From assembly GCF_013340305.1 (NCBI RefSeq), contig NZ_BLVP01000001.1, positions 248,001-312,000 of the forward strand: a stretch of 64,000 nucleotides of DNA, in the 5' to 3' direction. A program made the translations under genes and the position numbers. Below, one piece after another: positions 9,012-17,415 of this stretch. The notes under the pieces are model-generated. The model made no database searches, was not told the origin of the DNA, and was given only the letters and a program-made list of their open reading frames with translations. The DNA is from Desulfovibrio psychrotolerans (GTDB lineage Bacteria; Desulfobacterota; Desulfovibrionia; Desulfovibrionales; Desulfovibrionaceae). Numbering within the stretch: the first letter of the stretch is position 1; each line of letters opens with the position of its first letter.

Positions 9012-10280
9012 CTATCCTCTCGCGGGGAGCATCCAGTCCGCTTCGGTTAACAACGCGGTTGCCGCTTCATTGTCTTCCACCACCGGGTCTTCGACAAGTC
9101 CGAACATCTCCGCCACAAGCATCCGCTGGTCAAGCCGCGCAGCAGCGGCGGCATCCTCTCCGAAAACAGGCAGATACGTCACGCCCACGGCGTCCAGCAT
9201 ACTCACCAGCCCGAGCACGCCGGGGGGGTAGCTGGCATCAATCTTTCCTGCCAGAATCCTGTGAAACAGCGGGTCATCAAATGATTTCAGGCACTCCACA
9301 CCTATCGGGCACGGGCGGGATTCAAGACAGGGCGAACACTGCAGCACCGCCTGCCACACTCTGTGCCCAAGCCCATACGGTCCGGTTTCGTGCGCCCAGG
9401 CGGAGGAGAGAAAAAACGCCTGCACGGGGGTGCCGAGATGCGCCGCCAGATGCATGGTGCCGGTATCCGGGGTAAGCAGCACGTCCAGACCGGAAACCAT
9501 GTCCACAAGCCCGCCATAATCCGTCCGTCCCACGCGGTCTTCGGTGCGGTTGAGCAGCGCACCGGAAAAATGCCGCATCAGTTGCCGGGCAAGGGGCAGT
9601 TCCGCCCGCGTGCCCAGCAGGGTCACTCTCGGTCCGCCGTGCGCCTCAAAAACCGCCTGCACGCACCGCGCAAGCATGTCCACGGGCAGCGAGCGGCGGG
9701 AATTGCGTCCGGCAAGCACCACACCAAGCCCTCCCCCCTTGCGCATGGCAATGGGGTTTACCGACTCGGGCCGGATGGGGTTGGGAGCGAGCAGCCCCCA
9801 AAAGTCCATGAGATTCAGAGGGCTTGTGCGCCTGTTCCGCGTCCAGCGAAACGCCATGCGCATCCAGCGGTCTTTCAGGTGCTGACCGGCGGCATAGCGG
9901 TACCCGTGCACGGTTTCTGGGTCGAACATGGCGGAAAGCGCAAAGTTCAGGCCGGAAAAATTCAGGTTGAACACGGCATCAAAACGCTCTGCCCGCAGAC
10001 GGTCAAAAACCGCACGGTTCTCCGCAAGAATCATCGCCTCTGCCGAATGAACGGGATGCGCCATGTTGCCCGCCGCATCGGTCATGTCTCCCGCAACCGT
10101 GCCGTGCGCCCGCATGCCGTGTACCATGGCATCGGGAAAAATCCTCCGCGCAAGTTCCGCAAGCGAGGCATCCACACACAGGTGTACCTCTCCCCCGTCC
10201 TGCAGGAGAGAGCAAACCAGCCGTTTGGTCTGCAGCACGTCACCGAACCGCGCCAGCTGTATGATCAAGGATTTCGCCAT
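9012..10280 (-). CDS. Family-9 glycosyltransferase (heptosyltransferase-like)
   Basis: 422 residues. The start KSLIIQLARFGDVLQTKRL and the segment LLTPDTGTMHLAAHLGTPV are the two hallmark regions of glycosyltransferase family 9 (ADP-heptose:LPS heptosyltransferases). In that family the enzyme is cytoplasmic and adds heptose or a related sugar to lipopolysaccharide core or proteins. A cluster of conserved Cys (CSPCLESRPCPIGVECL, residues ~315-331) follows the donor-binding region and is common in this family. The protein is longer than E. coli WaaC/WaaF (~320-350) because of ~60 extra C-terminal residues. It is divergent from the heme operon and the first gene of a two-gene glycosyltransferase unit. 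Confidence 0.85.
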   Translation of the reverse strand: MAKSLIIQLARFGDVLQTKRLVCSLLQDGGEVHLCVDASLAELARRIFPDAMVHGMRAHGTVAGDMTDAAGNMAHPVHSAEAMILAENRAVFDRLRAERFDAVFNLNFSGLNFALSAMFDPETVHGYRYAAGQHLKDRWMRMAFRWTRNRRTSPLNLMDFWGLLAPNPIRPESVNPIAMRKGGGLGVVLAGRNSRRSLPVDMLARCVQAVFEAHGGPRVTLLGTRAELPLARQLMRHFSGALLNRTEDRVGRTDYGGLVDMVSGLDVLLTPDTGTMHLAAHLGTPVQAFFLSSAWAHETGPYGLGHRVWQAVLQCSPCLESRPCPIGVECLKSFDDPLFHRILAGKIDASYPPGVLGLVSMLDAVGVTYLPVFGEDAAAAARLDQRMLVAEMFGLVEDPVVEDNEAATALLTEADWMLPARG

Positions 10281-10405
10281 GCCCCATCCAAAAACAACAG
10301 ATTTCTATTTCTCCCGCACGATTACCGCATAACAGCGCCCTTCGCAAGCAGGTCTGCCCCCTGCCGGGCACAGAACCGGATTCCCGCCGGAACGTATTTT
10401 CATGT

Positions 10406-10434
10406 TTTACTTTATGAAAGGCGGACTGTATAAG
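10406..10434 (+). promoter_or_regulatory. Candidate promoter of the siroheme/heme operon
   Basis: TTTACT (10406-10411) and TATAAG (10429-10434) with a 17-base spacer. The expected transcription start (~10440) coincides with the ATG, so the first gene may be translated from a leaderless or very short-leader mRNA. Confidence 0.45.
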
Positions 10435-10439
10435 GCGCC

Positions 10440-11129
10440 ATGCGGTATTATCCAACCTTTCTCGATCTGCACGGCAGGCGCTGCCTTGTGGTCGGAGCCG
10501 GAGAAGTGGGCAGACGCAAGCTCGCCTCCCTGCTTGCCGCCGACCCTGCAGAAGTGCTCGTTCTTGACCTCTTTCCGCTTTCGGAAACAGCGGACCCGGA
10601 ACTGAACCTCCTCATGGAGCACCCGGCGACAGTGTATGAACAGCGCCCCTTTACCGCTGCCGATGTGCAGGGATGCGCTCTGGTCTTCGCCTGCACAGGC
10701 AACCGGGCGGTGAACAATGCCGTGGCCAAAGCCTGCGCGGAGAATAACGTACTGTGCAATGTCATAGATGCCCCGGAAGAAGGCAACTTCGTAGTGCCCG
10801 CGCACTTTGCCAACGGCGACCTGCTTGTCGCACTGGGAACCGGCGGCAGCAGCCCTGCCCTTGCCCGCCGCATCCGCATGGAACTGCAGACCTGCCTCGG
10901 CGACAGGTTTACAGGCATACTCACACTTATGGGACGTCTCAGGCCCATGGTCCTTGCGCTCGGCAAAGAGACACGGCACAATAGCACCCTGTTCCGCAAC
11001 CTTGCGGAATCCGGCCTGACACAGGCCTTGCAGGAAAAGAACCGCGCAGAAGCGGAACGCATACTTACAGAACTGCTACCGGCAGAACTGCACACGAACA
11101 TAGGAGCATTGCTGCATGAACTTGCATGA
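10440..11129 (+). CDS. Precorrin-2 dehydrogenase (siroheme synthase N-domain)
   Basis: 229 residues. It oxidises precorrin-2 to sirohydrochlorin with NAD, the branch leading to siroheme (needed by dissimilatory sulfite reductase) and, in sulfate reducers, to heme by the siroheme-dependent route. The NAD-binding motif VVGAGEVGRRKLASLL is at ~16-31, and the family's central segment GGSSPALARRIR is at ~137-148. It corresponds to the N-terminal two thirds of CysG or to Met8/SirC; there is no methyltransferase domain. The start has almost no leader: AAGG lies only 4 bases upstream. The next gene overlaps its end by 14 bases, so translation is probably coupled. Confidence 0.9.
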   Translation: MRYYPTFLDLHGRRCLVVGAGEVGRRKLASLLAADPAEVLVLDLFPLSETADPELNLLMEHPATVYEQRPFTAADVQGCALVFACTGNRAVNNAVAKACAENNVLCNVIDAPEEGNFVVPAHFANGDLLVALGTGGSSPALARRIRMELQTCLGDRFTGILTLMGRLRPMVLALGKETRHNSTLFRNLAESGLTQALQEKNRAEAERILTELLPAELHTNIGALLHELA

Positions 11130-11937
11130 GCTGTTCTCCCTGCTCATCATCCTTATGTACGGATTGGGCACCGCTACCGTCATCGCCGGCACCGTATCGC
11201 GCAAAGACCGGCTGAAAAAGCTCTCCAACGGCTTCGCTGTGGCGGGCTTCGGCCTGCACACCGCCATTCTGCTCATAGAAATGGTCGGCAGCGATTTCGA
11301 CCTTTCCAAGGGCTACTACATCCAGTTCCTCTCGTGGAGCCTGCTTGTCATCTATTTCTACATGTGGTGGCGCATGCGTTATTCCTTTCTGGGACTCACC
11401 GCATCGCCGCTCGCCATGCTGCTGTTCATAGGCTCCTTCTCCCTTACCGGCGTGCAGGGCACTCTGCCCACCGAATGGACAGGCATGTTCTTCGGGCTGC
11501 ATATCGGCACACTGTTCCTCAGCTTCGGTCTGCTCGCCATGGCCTTCGGGGCGGGGCTGCTCTTCATGCGCCTTGACCGCAAAATCAAGACCAAAGAGCC
11601 GCTGAGCGATTTCGATAAGGACATGCCCGCCCTGTCCACCTTCGACAGGGTGAATCATATAGCGGTCATGGCGGGCTTCCCGCTGTACACCATCGGCATG
11701 GCGTCCGGTTTCATCTGGGCACGGCTTGCATGGGGCAGGCTGCTTTCAGCAGACCCCAAGGAGATCGTTTCCATTTTCGTGTGGTTCATGTTCGCGTGGC
11801 TCTTTCATCAGCGCCTCGCCCTTGGCAGGCGCGGGCGCAAGGCAGCCCTCGCCGTCATATGGCTCTTCGCCATCAGCGTTTTCTCCCTTGTCGGGATCAA
11901 CGTTTTCATGCCCACTCACCACAGCTTCATTCAGTAA
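11116..11937 (+). CDS. HemX/CcsA-family membrane protein
   Basis: 273 residues with about eight hydrophobic helices (first ~5-25, last ~243-263). The CcsA/ResC/HemX family includes heme-handling cytochrome c assembly proteins, whose signature is W-G-x-x-W-x-W-D-x-x-E. Here the equivalent position reads W206-G-R-L-L-S-A-D213-P-K-E216, so both central Trp residues are lost while Asp and Glu remain. Position just before hemA resembles the hemA-hemX pairing of Bacillus, where HemX lowers GluTR levels. I therefore favour a HemX-like role, with cytochrome c assembly as the alternative. It overlaps the upstream gene by 14 bases and ends 3 bases before hemA. Confidence 0.75.
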   Translation: MNLHELFSLLIILMYGLGTATVIAGTVSRKDRLKKLSNGFAVAGFGLHTAILLIEMVGSDFDLSKGYYIQFLSWSLLVIYFYMWWRMRYSFLGLTASPLAMLLFIGSFSLTGVQGTLPTEWTGMFFGLHIGTLFLSFGLLAMAFGAGLLFMRLDRKIKTKEPLSDFDKDMPALSTFDRVNHIAVMAGFPLYTIGMASGFIWARLAWGRLLSADPKEIVSIFVWFMFAWLFHQRLALGRRGRKAALAVIWLFAISVFSLVGINVFMPTHHSFIQ

Positions 11938-11940
11938 TCC

Positions 11941-13284
11941 ATGAAGAATCGCGATATATATCTCATCGGCCTCAATCACAAAACGGCCAGCGTGGAGGTG
12001 CGTGAAAAGTTCGCCCTCACAGACTGTAAGCATCTGGAAGCAGGCGTAATTCCCGTAGGCGGCTGCATCAAGGAAGTCATGGTGCTTTCCACCTGCAACC
12101 GGGTGGAGATTCTGGCCGTCGGCGAAGGCGACGGGGTCATCAGCCATATCATCAGCTGCTGGGCGGACGCACGCGGCCAAAAGCTTGATGATCTGGAACC
12201 CTACGTATACCGGCACAAGGGGCTGGATGCAGTACAGCACCTGTTTACAGTGGCCTCCAGCCTCGACTCACTGGTGGTGGGCGAACCCCAGATTCTGGGC
12301 CAGCTCAAATCCGCCTACCACGAGGCAGTGCAGCACAACGCCACCAAGGTCATCCTGAACCGGCTCCTCCATAAGGCCTTTTCCGTGGCCAAACGGGTGC
12401 GCACGGAAACAGGCGTGGCCTCCAGCGCCGTTTCCATCTCCTACGCGGCGGTGGAACTTGCCAAACGCATTTTCGGCGACATGGGCAACTACTCCGCCAT
12501 GCTCATCGGCGCGGGAGAAATGGCGGAACTTGCCGCCACCCACCTGCTGAACAACGGCATCCGCAAAATCTACGTTGCCAACCGCACCTTTGAACGCGGG
12601 CAGCAGCTCGCCTGCCAGTTCAACGGCGAGGCCGTGCCCTTTTCCGACCTGTTCAACCAGCTGGAAAAGGTGGACATCATCATTTCCTCCACCGGCGCGC
12701 ACGAGGCCATCATCCGCGCCAAGGATATCCGCAACGTCCTCAAAAAACGCAAGAACCGCCCCATGTTTTTCATAGACATAGCCGTTCCGCGCGACATTGA
12801 CCCGGACGTGAACGGACTGGACAACGTATACCTCTACGACATCGACGACCTGAAGGAAGTCGTGGAAGAAAACCTTGCCCAGCGTCAGGAAGAAGCCCAG
12901 AAAGCACGGGAAATTGTAGGTCAGGAAACCAGAACCTTCGGCAGATGGTTACGGTCACTCGAGCTGCAGCCCACCATTGTGGACCTTGTGGCCCGTTCAG
13001 AAGCCATTGTGGAAGAAGAACTGGCCAGGTGTATGAAGCGGCTGGACGGTGCCAACGGAGAAACGGAAAAAATCCTGCGCGCCGCGCTTACGGCAGCCGC
13101 AAGAAAGTTCAACCACGAGCCCATCAGCTTTCTTAAACGCAGACACGAGGAAGAAGAGGCTGGCGCGCGCTACATAGACATCACACGCAGAATGTTCAAT
13201 CTGGACAACGATCCCGTGGATGAAAATGCCCACAGAAGCCGCAGGAACCACCACTCCTGTACCGCCGCAGGAGACGATGCATGA
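11941..13284 (+). CDS. hemA: Glutamyl-tRNA reductase
   Basis: 447 residues. It reduces glutamyl-tRNA(Glu) to glutamate-1-semialdehyde with NADPH, the first step of tetrapyrrole synthesis. Visible are the N-terminal LIGLNHKTASVEVREKFA, the catalytic Cys52 in LSTCNRVEI, the substrate-binding VVGEPQILGQLK region, the NADPH motif LIGAGEMAELAATHL, and the C-terminal helical dimerisation domain. It is the third gene of a tightly packed operon that couples entry into the pathway with the siroheme branch enzyme upstream. A small Cys-rich gene overlaps its last 4 bases. The C-terminus has an extra His/Asn-rich tail (~425-447). Confidence 0.97.
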   Translation: MKNRDIYLIGLNHKTASVEVREKFALTDCKHLEAGVIPVGGCIKEVMVLSTCNRVEILAVGEGDGVISHIISCWADARGQKLDDLEPYVYRHKGLDAVQHLFTVASSLDSLVVGEPQILGQLKSAYHEAVQHNATKVILNRLLHKAFSVAKRVRTETGVASSAVSISYAAVELAKRIFGDMGNYSAMLIGAGEMAELAATHLLNNGIRKIYVANRTFERGQQLACQFNGEAVPFSDLFNQLEKVDIIISSTGAHEAIIRAKDIRNVLKKRKNRPMFFIDIAVPRDIDPDVNGLDNVYLYDIDDLKEVVEENLAQRQEEAQKAREIVGQETRTFGRWLRSLELQPTIVDLVARSEAIVEEELARCMKRLDGANGETEKILRAALTAAARKFNHEPISFLKRRHEEEEAGARYIDITRRMFNLDNDPVDENAHRSRRNHHSCTAAGDDA

Positions 13285-13613
13285 AGCTTTACGTGATTGA
13301 AGACCTGACCCCGGAAAATATCCGTACCGTGCGCGACCACCTGAACTCCATGGAACTGGGCGGCACCATGCCGGACCTGTTCTGGCTGCCCCTGCCCAAA
13401 GCCATGCTCAACCAGACGCAGTCAGAACACGCGGAATGCGCTCCGCACTGCATGGCACTGGAAATTGACGGTCACATGCTGCGCTTGGAACTGCTGGTGC
13501 GGGCACGCAACCGCCTGCGCTGTGATTGTGTCTGCTACGCCTCTCCGGAACTACGGGAACACATGATACAGTATCTGGATGACATGCTCGCGCAGTTGGG
13601 CATTTACGTCTGA
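13281..13613 (+). CDS. Small Cys-rich protein coupled to hemA (unknown function)
   Basis: 110 residues; its ATG overlaps the hemA stop (ATGA), which implies translational coupling. I do not recognise a named family. Two clusters of possible metal or heme ligands stand out: His50-x2-Cys53-x2-His56-Cys57 and Cys81-x-Cys83-x-Cys85. There is no signal peptide or membrane helix, so it should be cytoplasmic. The position suggests a role in tetrapyrrole synthesis, for example a regulator of GluTR or a metal/heme-binding factor, but this is inference from context. tilS begins 61 bases later. Confidence 0.8.
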   Translation: MKLYVIEDLTPENIRTVRDHLNSMELGGTMPDLFWLPLPKAMLNQTQSEHAECAPHCMALEIDGHMLRLELLVRARNRLRCDCVCYASPELREHMIQYLDDMLAQLGIYV

Positions 13614-13674
13614 TACGGTATCATGCCGCATCCGGGACGCCGGAAAACCGGCATGCAAGGCAGCAGCAAACATC

Positions 13675-14949
13675 ATGAGCCAAGAAATCCCCATCCGGAA
13701 CCTGCCTCGCTCCCTTCAGGAGCTTCCGCCTCATCTGGCACGCCTCTGCCTGCAAGCGGAAAAGTTCATGCGGGGAGACATCGCCCCCGCCATCCTCTCT
13801 TCCTGCGGACCGGGACAAAGGCACCCTTCTCTCTCCCCCTGCAATTCCGGTCAGACCGCCCCAGCAGCATTTGAAAACCGGGGCATTTTGGTCGCCTGTT
13901 CCGGCGGCTGCGACTCCACAGCCCTGCTGCTCATTCTGCACTGCCTCGCTCCCCGGCTGGGCTGCCGGCTTGCCGTGGCCCATCTGGACCACCAGCTGCG
14001 GCCGGAATCGGCGCAAGAAGCGGAATACGTCCGTGCAATCTGCGCAGCTCTGGAGCTACCGTTTTTCCACGCGGCTCAGAATATAGCGGTCCTGTCCGCA
14101 GAGCGAGGCACCGGCATTGAAGAAACAGCGCGCCACGCGCGGTACGCCTTTCTGGAATCTGCCCGCCGTGAAAGCGGTTGCGATTATCTTGCCACAGCGC
14201 ACCACCTGAACGATCTCGCAGAGGACATTCTCATGCGCCTGCTGCGCGGCACAGGATGGCCCGCCCTCGGCGGCATGGATGCCTTCTGCTCCGCCCGCAG
14301 GCTAATCCGGCCCCTGCTTGTGACAAAAAGGAACAAGCTGGAAAATTTTCTTTCCGCGCTGTCCATCCCGTGGTGCGAAGATGCTTCCAATACAGACCCG
14401 GCCTACCTGCGCAACCGCATCCGTTCAACCCTTCTTCCCCTCTTTCTTCAGGAGAATCCGGCCTTTCTGCACGCTATGGAAGGCCTCTGGCGGCTAGCCC
14501 GCACAGACAGCGACCACTGGTCCGTTCAGGTCGATAACATCCTGTTTTCACAGGCTGTCATGAAAAACCATAGACTTTGTCTAACAGATGTGTCGGCAAA
14601 AAGCACCCATCCCGCGTCCTCTCCCGTTGTCCTTACAGAGAAGAAAGAAAACATGCCTTGCGCCAACGTGTCACCGCCCCATCCGGACACGCTGCCACAG
14701 TGCCCATCCGGCAACGCCCCCTCACCTATTGTGCTTTCAAAATCCGACCTGGAGTGCGCATCAAAAGCCCTTAGATTACGGCTGTATAAACGTTGCGTAG
14801 AACGTCTCGGACCGGGCCAGCCCCTGCTGGAAAACCTGCTCCGGCTCGATACCGTATGGCAACGGAACCAAGGCGGCAGCACGGTGCAATTCCCCGGCGG
14901 CAAAACGGCAACGATAACAAGTGGAAACATTCTTTTTTCCCGTTCATGA
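13675..14949 (+). CDS. tilS: tRNA(Ile)-lysidine synthetase
   Basis: 424 residues from the ATG at 13675; the frame is open further upstream but overlaps the preceding gene. TilS converts C34 of the CAU anticodon of tRNA-Ile2 to lysidine so that it reads AUA. The PP-loop SGGCDS is at 76-81, followed by HLDHQLRPES, HAAQNIAVL-type and ATAHHLNDLAED motifs. Two oddities are visible: ~70 residues precede the PP-loop, where most TilS have 15-25, and residues ~294-362 form a Cys/Pro/Ser-rich low-complexity insertion before a short C-terminal domain. Either the gene has drifted or the C-terminal tRNA-binding domain is unusual. It is the last gene before adk. Confidence 0.88.
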   Translation: MSQEIPIRNLPRSLQELPPHLARLCLQAEKFMRGDIAPAILSSCGPGQRHPSLSPCNSGQTAPAAFENRGILVACSGGCDSTALLLILHCLAPRLGCRLAVAHLDHQLRPESAQEAEYVRAICAALELPFFHAAQNIAVLSAERGTGIEETARHARYAFLESARRESGCDYLATAHHLNDLAEDILMRLLRGTGWPALGGMDAFCSARRLIRPLLVTKRNKLENFLSALSIPWCEDASNTDPAYLRNRIRSTLLPLFLQENPAFLHAMEGLWRLARTDSDHWSVQVDNILFSQAVMKNHRLCLTDVSAKSTHPASSPVVLTEKKENMPCANVSPPHPDTLPQCPSGNAPSPIVLSKSDLECASKALRLRLYKRCVERLGPGQPLLENLLRLDTVWQRNQGGSTVQFPGGKTATITSGNILFSRS

Positions 14950-15033
14950 GACAGGATTTCCCAAAGCATTCCGTTGACAGTCAGTCTCCGTTCACGCTAA
15001 GAGCATGTGAAATATTTGACAAGGAGGAATGAG

Positions 15034-15705
15034 GTGAACATTCTCACTTTCGGACCCAACGGCAGCGGCAAGGGCACTCAGGGTGCTCTGGTGAAGAAGA
15101 AATATAACCTTGACCACATCGAATCCGGCGCCATCTTCCGTCAGCACATCGGCGGCGGCACCGAACTCGGCAAAAAGGCCAAGGAATACATCGACCGTGG
15201 CGATCTGGTACCGGACGACATCACCATTCCCATGGTTCTGGAAACCCTTAAGGGTGCCGGTCCCAACGGCTGGCTGCTTGACGGCTTCCCCCGCAACATG
15301 GTGCAGGCCGAAAAGCTGTACGATGCCCTCAAGGCCGCCAACATCAAGCTGGATTACGTCATCGAAATCCTGCTTCCCCGCGAAGTGGCGAAGAACCGCA
15401 TCATGGGCCGCCGCCTCTGCAAGAACGACAACAACCATCCCAACAACATCTTCATCGACGCCATCAAGCCCAACGGCGATGTCTGCCGCGTCTGTGGCGG
15501 CGCACTTTCCGCCCGTGCAGACGATCAGGACGAAGCTGCCATCGGCAAGCGTCACGACATCTACTACAACACCGTGGACGGCACCCTTGCTGCCGCCTAC
15601 TTCTACAAGGATCTGGCCGCCAAGGGTCAGACCAAGTACATCGAACTGAACGGCGAAGGCTCCATTGACTCCATCAAGGAAACCCTCCTGTCCCAGCTCG
15701 ACTAA
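15034..15705 (+). CDS. adk: Adenylate kinase, metal-binding Desulfovibrio type
   Basis: 223 residues from a GTG at 15034, chosen because AAGGAGG lies at 15021-15027 and the product then starts MNILTFGPNGSGKGTQ. It interconverts AMP + ATP and 2 ADP. The P-loop is at 7-15, and the AMP-site DGFPRN is at 83-88. The LID has Cys129, His135, Cys151 and Cys154, exactly the ligand set and numbering reported for the zinc/cobalt/iron adenylate kinase of Desulfovibrio gigas. The LID is otherwise unlike the four-Cys zinc LID of Gram-positive enzymes. The gene has a strong ribosome site, suggesting high expression. It ends 157 bases before a strong hairpin shared with trkH. Confidence 0.96.
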   Translation: MNILTFGPNGSGKGTQGALVKKKYNLDHIESGAIFRQHIGGGTELGKKAKEYIDRGDLVPDDITIPMVLETLKGAGPNGWLLDGFPRNMVQAEKLYDALKAANIKLDYVIEILLPREVAKNRIMGRRLCKNDNNHPNNIFIDAIKPNGDVCRVCGGALSARADDQDEAAIGKRHDIYYNTVDGTLAAAYFYKDLAAKGQTKYIELNGEGSIDSIKETLLSQLD

Positions 15706-15862
15706 GAATTGTCCGATGGATGACACGCGACTCCGGGCATAAGAGGCTCCTCTGCTGAGGCTGCGCGATTATTTTGCCGCACCGGCAACAGCCCCTGACC
15801 GGCTCCCGTAGCATCATGCCGGAACGTTCCGGGTTCACTCGTTCCCGATTACCATGCGAACA

Positions 15863-15888
15863 AAGCCCCCCGCACATGCGGGGGGCTT
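15863..15888. terminator. Bidirectional terminator between adk and trkH
   Basis: AAGCCCCCCGC and GCGGGGGGCTT form an 11-bp stem with a 4-base loop. It lies between two convergent genes; TCATTTTTCG follows on the plus side and TTTG on the minus side. Confidence 0.8.
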
Positions 15889-15958
15889 CGTCATTTTTCG
15901 TCCGTGCCTCGTCCAGTTTGCGTCCACTCATAACCCGACGCAACGAAAGAAAGGCTGG

Positions 15959-17407
15959 TTACTTCCGCCAGAACTCAGGAACAAAAAGAATAAAAATAGT
16001 AAATATTTCCAAGCGCCCAAGCAGCATACACAGCATAAGAATCCATTTAGCCATGCCCGGCAGATGCGCAAAATTCTCCGCAGGCCCCACAGCCCCAAAA
16101 CCGGGCCCCACATTGCCGATACAGGCAATTACCGCAGAAAAAGCCGTAAGCAGGTCCAGCCCGCATGCCGCAAGCAGCATGCCGGAGACTATATACAGCG
16201 CTATGAAAAGAATGAAAAAACCCCAAACACCGGCTATAACTTCCTCAGAAACGCTTTTCCCTCCCATCTTGATGCGCTTCACGGCATGCGGATGCACCAG
16301 CCGAAATAGTTCATGATATCCCTGCTTCAGCAAAAGCATCACCCGCATGCACTTTATGCCGCCACTTGTAGAACCGGCACATCCCCCCAAAAACATAAGG
16401 AAAAGCAGAAGCGCCTGAGAAAAAGGCAACCACAGTTCGTAGTCCGCAGTGGCAAACCCCGTTGTCGTGCAGATAGATACCACCTGAAATGCCGCAAACC
16501 GCAACGCCTGCAACAAGGAGTCGTACTGCGTGCCGTAAATACAGACGGTAACCAGCAGGGTAAACAAAACAACAGTGCCGGTATAGAAACGGAACTCCGG
16601 ATTTTTCCAGAAACAACGTATGTCCCCGCGTAACGCCCGGTAATGCAGTGTAAAATTGGCCCCTGCGATGAACATGAACAGTGTGATGACCCAGTGAATG
16701 TACGCACTGTCGTAATGACCAACTGAAGCATTCTTTGTGGAATATCCGCCCGTGGCCATAGTGCCGAAGGTATGGCAGACTGCATCGAACAATGTCATGC
16801 CTCCCAACAGCAATAACGCACACTGCACCGCAGAAAAGAACACATAGACCTTCCACAGGACTATGGCAGTATCCTTAATACGGGGCTTGAGCTTATCCGG
16901 TTCCGGTCCGGGAACTTCTGCCTTGTACATCTGCATACCGCCCACGCCCAGAAACGGCAGTATTGCCAGTGAAAGCACAATAATGCCCATCCCCCCCAGC
17001 CAATGCGTAAGGCTGCGCCACATGAGTATACTGGGCGGCAGTGCTTCTATGTTCGCAAGGACGCTGGAGCCTGTCGTGGTAAAGCCAGAGAAGGATTCAA
17101 AAAAAGCATCCGTTGCCGTGGGGATCATCCCCGTGAACAGAAAAGGCAATGCACCGGCGCATCCGGCTGCAATCCACGCCAGAGCCACTATGGCCATACC
17201 CTCACGGTGGTTCATGACCAGCTTATCCCTGCGGCGGGTCAGCCCGTAAAGCAACGCCCCGGAACCGCAGGAAACAACCAGCGCCCCAACCAAAGGCCAC
17301 AATCCCGCATCCTGGTAATACAGTGCCCATCCAATGGGGAAGAGCATGGTAAGCCCAACTGAGGCGAGCAGCGCTCCTATCACATGAAAACAGTACGTAA
17401 GACGCAT
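15959..17407 (-). CDS. trkH: TrkH potassium-uptake channel subunit
   Basis: 482 residues, typical for TrkH/KtrB. It is an inner-membrane K+ translocating subunit with four membrane-pore-membrane repeats. The four selectivity-filter regions are visible in order: SGFTTTGSSV, MATGGYSTKN, CTTTGFATAD and GSTSGGIKCMR. The third to fourth repeats contain the gating loop region. The regulatory subunit trkA lies immediately upstream on the same strand (8 bases from its stop), so the two are co-expressed as a complete Trk system. The C-terminus ends close to the shared terminator with adk. Confidence 0.95.
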   Translation of the reverse strand: MRLTYCFHVIGALLASVGLTMLFPIGWALYYQDAGLWPLVGALVVSCGSGALLYGLTRRRDKLVMNHREGMAIVALAWIAAGCAGALPFLFTGMIPTATDAFFESFSGFTTTGSSVLANIEALPPSILMWRSLTHWLGGMGIIVLSLAILPFLGVGGMQMYKAEVPGPEPDKLKPRIKDTAIVLWKVYVFFSAVQCALLLLGGMTLFDAVCHTFGTMATGGYSTKNASVGHYDSAYIHWVITLFMFIAGANFTLHYRALRGDIRCFWKNPEFRFYTGTVVLFTLLVTVCIYGTQYDSLLQALRFAAFQVVSICTTTGFATADYELWLPFSQALLLFLMFLGGCAGSTSGGIKCMRVMLLLKQGYHELFRLVHPHAVKRIKMGGKSVSEEVIAGVWGFFILFIALYIVSGMLLAACGLDLLTAFSAVIACIGNVGPGFGAVGPAENFAHLPGMAKWILMLCMLLGRLEIFTIFILFVPEFWRK

Positions 17408-17415
17408 GCACCCGC

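Noticed and set aside
14974-14979. TTGACA as -35 of an adk promoter
   Set aside because: No acceptable -10 at 16-18 bases downstream, so I did not list it.
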